The notes under the pieces: model-generated
Database searches by the model: none
What the model saw: only the letters and a program-made list of their open reading frames with translations
What the model was told of the DNA's origin: nothing
Assembly (NCBI GenBank): GCA_024516035.1
Contig: CM044961.1
Location: 37,227,112-37,291,111 of the forward strand
Origin: Bactericera cockerelli
Lineage: Eukaryota; Arthropoda; Insecta; Hemiptera; Triozidae
Direction of reading: 5' to 3'
Length of the DNA stretch: 64,000 bases
In this document: in pieces, positions 61,327 through 64,000 of the stretch
Numbering within the stretch: position 1 is the stretch's first letter
Layout: every line of letters begins with the position of its first letter
Program-made: the position numbers and the translations under genes

Positions 61327-64000
61327 CTGTGAATGAGAGAAAAATTACATCAATAAATAAATGAACCTTTATTTGGAATAAGTTAAGTACAAAAGTATAA
61401 ATTAAATTATTACAACTTTTTCTTAAAAGAAGAAAATTCATCTTTCCTTACCTAACCTAACACTGAACTTGTTTTTCTTGGGTCAAGGTTTTAAATTTTG
61501 AACATTGTTTGTCTGACTGATGAATTTGAAAATAATGTCGGTGGTTTGAGATTCATATAATTCATATATTAATCATTATATGTAATAAAATACTAAGGGC
61601 GGAATTAATAGACGTTTTTGTAATACCTCTGTGGCGCTAAGTCACGGATTGCGTACTGTGTAAGATAGGGAAAACCAACACTTAGCAGTGACTTGTGCTA
61701 TAGAATTTGTCTATTAATTTCGCCCTAAGTGTGTGCTGCCAGACGTACCCGTGTCTTCCTCGTCCTCATCTCCTTCCTCCTCATCCAGCCCATCATCCTC
61801 CTCCTCCTCCACATCCTCCTCTCCCTCATAGTCGTCTCCCTCACTCTCCTCCTGCCAGCGGGAAATCAAACAGACATGAAATTAGAATGAAAAATAATAA
61901 TATCACCTTATTTGTACTGCCCGATTAGGACTATTAGGTCCCATTATTCCAGCAGTAAGCCTAAGATGTATTATTATGTGGTAGAATTCCCAAATGGGAG
62001 GATAAGTTGTCATGTCCCGGCTGGGTTTCGAACCCGCGACCTCTGGAACCTCTGGATTCACAGAGTGCCGCCTTTACCACTGAGCTACCTGGACAGACAA
62101 TAAGCAACACACAAATAATAATAACACTCTTTAGTGGAAGGTAACCACCAGACGAGGTTAATGCTCAAAGCATTTTCCACCACCTAACCTTCAGAGTCTT
62201 ATGATCATGTGGTCACGAACTCAAATTAATGAGGAAAAATTCATGCACTTTGTGGGATTCGAACCAACGTATCCCTCTGCTACCTGTATACGTGAGGTTT
62301 GATCCATTGCATTTTGCATCACATTTTCATAAGAATTGAAATTACATACGTTTTTGTAGATGATATTAAGGGCGAAATTAATAGATGTTTTTGTAATACC
62401 TTTGTGGAGATAACTCTTCATTTTCCGTTTTGCCTTAGATGGTGAAAACTAATGCTAAGTCTTGACTTAAATATCGATTTTGTCTATTAATTTTGCCGCT
62501 AATGTCGAAATAGTTCCCTGACCTCAGTAGCTTGATCAATATGGTGGTGGACTTGTAACCTGGAGTTTTGTGGTTCGAGTCCCAGGTTAGGTAAAAAAAA
62601 AATAGCAGTATGAGATAGAGTAATTGTCACGTCACAAATAGGATAACTTTTGTTGTAGTTGTTGTTGAAATATGTTGTATAAAAATGAGCGGGTCAAAAC
62701 CAAACAATCAAAATGAGGGCCTCAGATCAAAATGAGGAGCTTGTAGGTCTGGATATAGGTCTTTAGTCTGTATGCAGTGTCCCTCAAACCTGTTTACACA
62801 ATTGCAGCATTATTTGCTGCGTGTAAACAGGGATGAAAAAAAAATATCTGAAGTTACTTACATCAAACTTATCATTGTAGACAGCCGCTAGTCCTGGATC
62901 ATTCTCATCATCGTCTTCCTCATCTTCTGCGGAGTCATCATCATCTTCCTCATCATCATCTGGGAAAGCAAACACATAGACGAGTCAAAATAATAACTCA
63001 TTATTTTTAAATGAAAATAACAAAATAGGTACATTGTATATTTCTCAGGGTGGTATGCTGAGTCCTCACTGTAGGGATGCCTGGGTCATTTGTCACTTCA
63101 GCTGATTTTGTTATGCAGAGACGTTTGTGTGAAGCGCCTGTGCGCATGAGCATTCAAATGTCTCTTGAAAGAAGAGATTTTTGAACGCTTCAATTTGTAT
63201 TTGTTTTGTATTATCAATAAACCATGCAAGAAATGAGGAGGTAACAAATAATTGTCAAGGTCGAAGTTTTCCCTATAGCAAGCTCGGGACCACCTTTTCA
63301 GTGAACCTTATAGGGATAAAAACAAAAAAAAAAAGTCTCTGCATACCAGCCTAAGGAACTCACACACTAGACTAGCATAACTCTTAGATCCACTTGAAAA
63401 AACCACAATATGCAATATGTATAGATTGCTTGTCTTTGAGATCCCACACCAACAGCATAACTGTTGCTGTGGGATCTCAAGCTGCACCAAATAGCAGCTA
63501 CTACAGATGCTTGTGGTCTGTGTTGTAGCCTGCCCATCCTGTAGTATGCCTGATAGGCGACAAGTGAGACAATTTTTCCCATGTAGGTACTCTGTCATCA
63601 CGAGTGCACCAGAAGGTATTCCTTACAATCAACTATAACCAACCTTTGAATACATTTTTTTTGTTTGCTATGGGATCTGAATTGACCTTCTGCATGGCAA
63701 GCAGGTACCTATTTACCTAACACCTCCATAAAAGAAATTCTAATCATTATCTCTCATCCTTTCCACTACATCTCTCTCATTTCCATTCATCTCAATCTCT
63801 CACTCATCCTCCACATCCATCCTCACTCAACCTCTATATTATCTCACCTTCATCCTCACTATCATCCTCTCCTCATTTCCTCACATCATCCTCTAATCAT
63901 TATCTCACCTTCATCCTCACTATCATCCTCCTCCTCATTTCCGTTCACATCATCCTCTATCATATCTAATCTCATTCATCCTCACTATTCCTTCACATCA
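61271..64000 (-). CDS. ANP32: ANP32-family acidic nuclear phosphoprotein, C-terminal exons (5' part outside window)
   Basis: Exons on the minus strand: one ending at 63909 (start unclear), 62959-62862, 61851-61749 and 61326-61271. Phases 1, 0 and 1 agree. The product is almost wholly Asp/Glu: EDDVNGNEEEDDSEDE, then a run ending PGLAAVYNDKFD, an EGDDYEGEED stretch, and the end GKEVRGKKRKHDEEEGE before TAA. An acidic tail closed by a KKRK-type signal, with a GL-x-x-x-Y motif inside it, is the layout of ANP32/mapmodulin proteins, which act as histone chaperones and PP2A inhibitors. The leucine-rich repeats lie beyond the window. Another acidic nuclear protein cannot be fully excluded. Confidence 0.8.
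61597..61725. mobile_element. TIR MITE copy, best preserved
   Basis: GGGCGGAATTAATAGAC and GTCTATTAATTTCGCCC, flanked by TAA on both sides (possible target duplication). Lies in the ANP32 intron. Confidence 0.8.
61749..61851 (-). CDS. ANP32: ANP32 acidic exon
   Basis: Acceptor CCGCTGGCAG, donor ACACGG/GTACGT. 103 nt. EESEGDDYEGEEDVEEEEDD and more acidic residues. Confidence 0.8.
61896..62098 (-). mobile_element. tRNA-derived SINE, family C
   Basis: Full-length reverse copy inside the ANP32 intron; GGGTTTCGAACCCGCGACCT and CCACTGAGCTACC. Confidence 0.85.
62121..62285 (-). mobile_element. tRNA-derived SINE, family B, truncated
   Basis: AACACTCTTTAGTGGAAGGT to GGGATTCGAACCAACGTATC, broken before the A box. 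Confidence 0.78.
62370..62497. mobile_element. TIR MITE copy
   Basis: GGGCGAAATTAATAGATG ... TGTCTATTAATTTTGCC; flanks TAA/TAA-like. Confidence 0.75.
62519..62660 (+). mobile_element. tRNA-derived SINE, family A, diverged
   Basis: ACCTCAGTAGCTTGATCAAT ... GTGGTTCGAGTCCCAGGTTA; tail degraded. Confidence 0.65.
62862..62959 (-). CDS. ANP32: ANP32 acidic exon, PGLAAVYNDKFD
   Basis: Acceptor GCTTTCCCAG, donor TTTGAT/GTAAGT. 98 nt. Asp/Glu run, then NDPGLAAVYNDKFD. Confidence 0.8.
63840..64000 (-). repeat. ANP32 donor-junction duplication, 61 bp
   Basis: Two copies of the exon end GTGAGGATGAAG/GTGAGATAAT, with donors at 63908 and 63847, plus a decayed third copy toward 64000. The copy at 63909 keeps the longer exon (GTGAACGGAAATGAGG). 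The pattern matches the other genes in the window. Confidence 0.75.

Noticed and set aside
61707..61928. Pro/His-rich ORF on the plus strand
   Set aside because: Shadow of the acidic ANP32 exon on the minus strand.

Overview
This is nuclear DNA of an animal, most likely an insect or other arthropod. Genes are split by GT-AG introns and spacers are AT-rich with many (TAA)n tracts. The repeats include a short Helitron-like element, piggyBac-type TTAA MITEs and several tRNA- and 5S-rRNA-headed SINEs. The order was not determined. I see no prokaryotic genes, CRISPR arrays or virus.

Four conserved protein genes can be supported. (1) On the + strand, 5657-27565, eighteen exons encode the C-terminal ~980 codons of an unconventional myosin XV: proline/histidine-rich linker, conserved pre-SH3 region, MyTH4 and FERM. 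Its motor domain must lie upstream of base 1. (2) On the - strand, 45623-29975, three exons of cytosolic thymidine kinase (TK1) are separated by a 14-kb intron; the short first coding exon was not found. (3) On the - strand, 53467-50354, a two-exon ANKRD27/VARP gene has a VPS9 domain, two CHPLC-x-C-xx-C motifs and two ankyrin blocks. (4) On the - strand at the right edge, 61271-64000, are the last four exons of an ANP32-type acidic nuclear phosphoprotein; its leucine-rich repeats lie beyond the window.

The outstanding feature is a set of tandem arrays that straddle splice junctions. In the myosin gene at least ten exon-intron boundaries are copied in tandem: seven donors at a 91-bp period, five acceptors at 111 bp, four donors at 50 bp, eleven donors at ~104 bp, three acceptors at 74 bp, four donors at 35 bp, four acceptors at ~117 bp, sixteen acceptors at exactly 92 bp, ~80 acceptors at ~46 bp, and eleven donors at 77 then 51 bp. 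The final coding segment and its stop are also repeated about ten times. TK1 and ANP32 show the same pattern and ANKRD27 does not. Each array is a short piece of real exon plus adjacent intron, so the conserved ORF is kept only when the copy next to the intact exon is spliced. This is either an unusual genomic process or a systematic assembly artefact. Both can be tested with raw long reads and RNA.

The rest is repeat-rich: 1-5656 (no gene; a large interrupted inverted repeat and a 31-bp array), the TK1 intron 30242-44255 (SINEs, polypurine tracts, paired hairpins, an inverted motif cluster around a 48-bp array), 46250-50340 (tRNA-headed SINEs), and 54600-61270 (SINEs, a Helitron-like copy, simple repeats). 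Two SINE groups with different heads, 5S-derived and tRNA-like, share a central domain.
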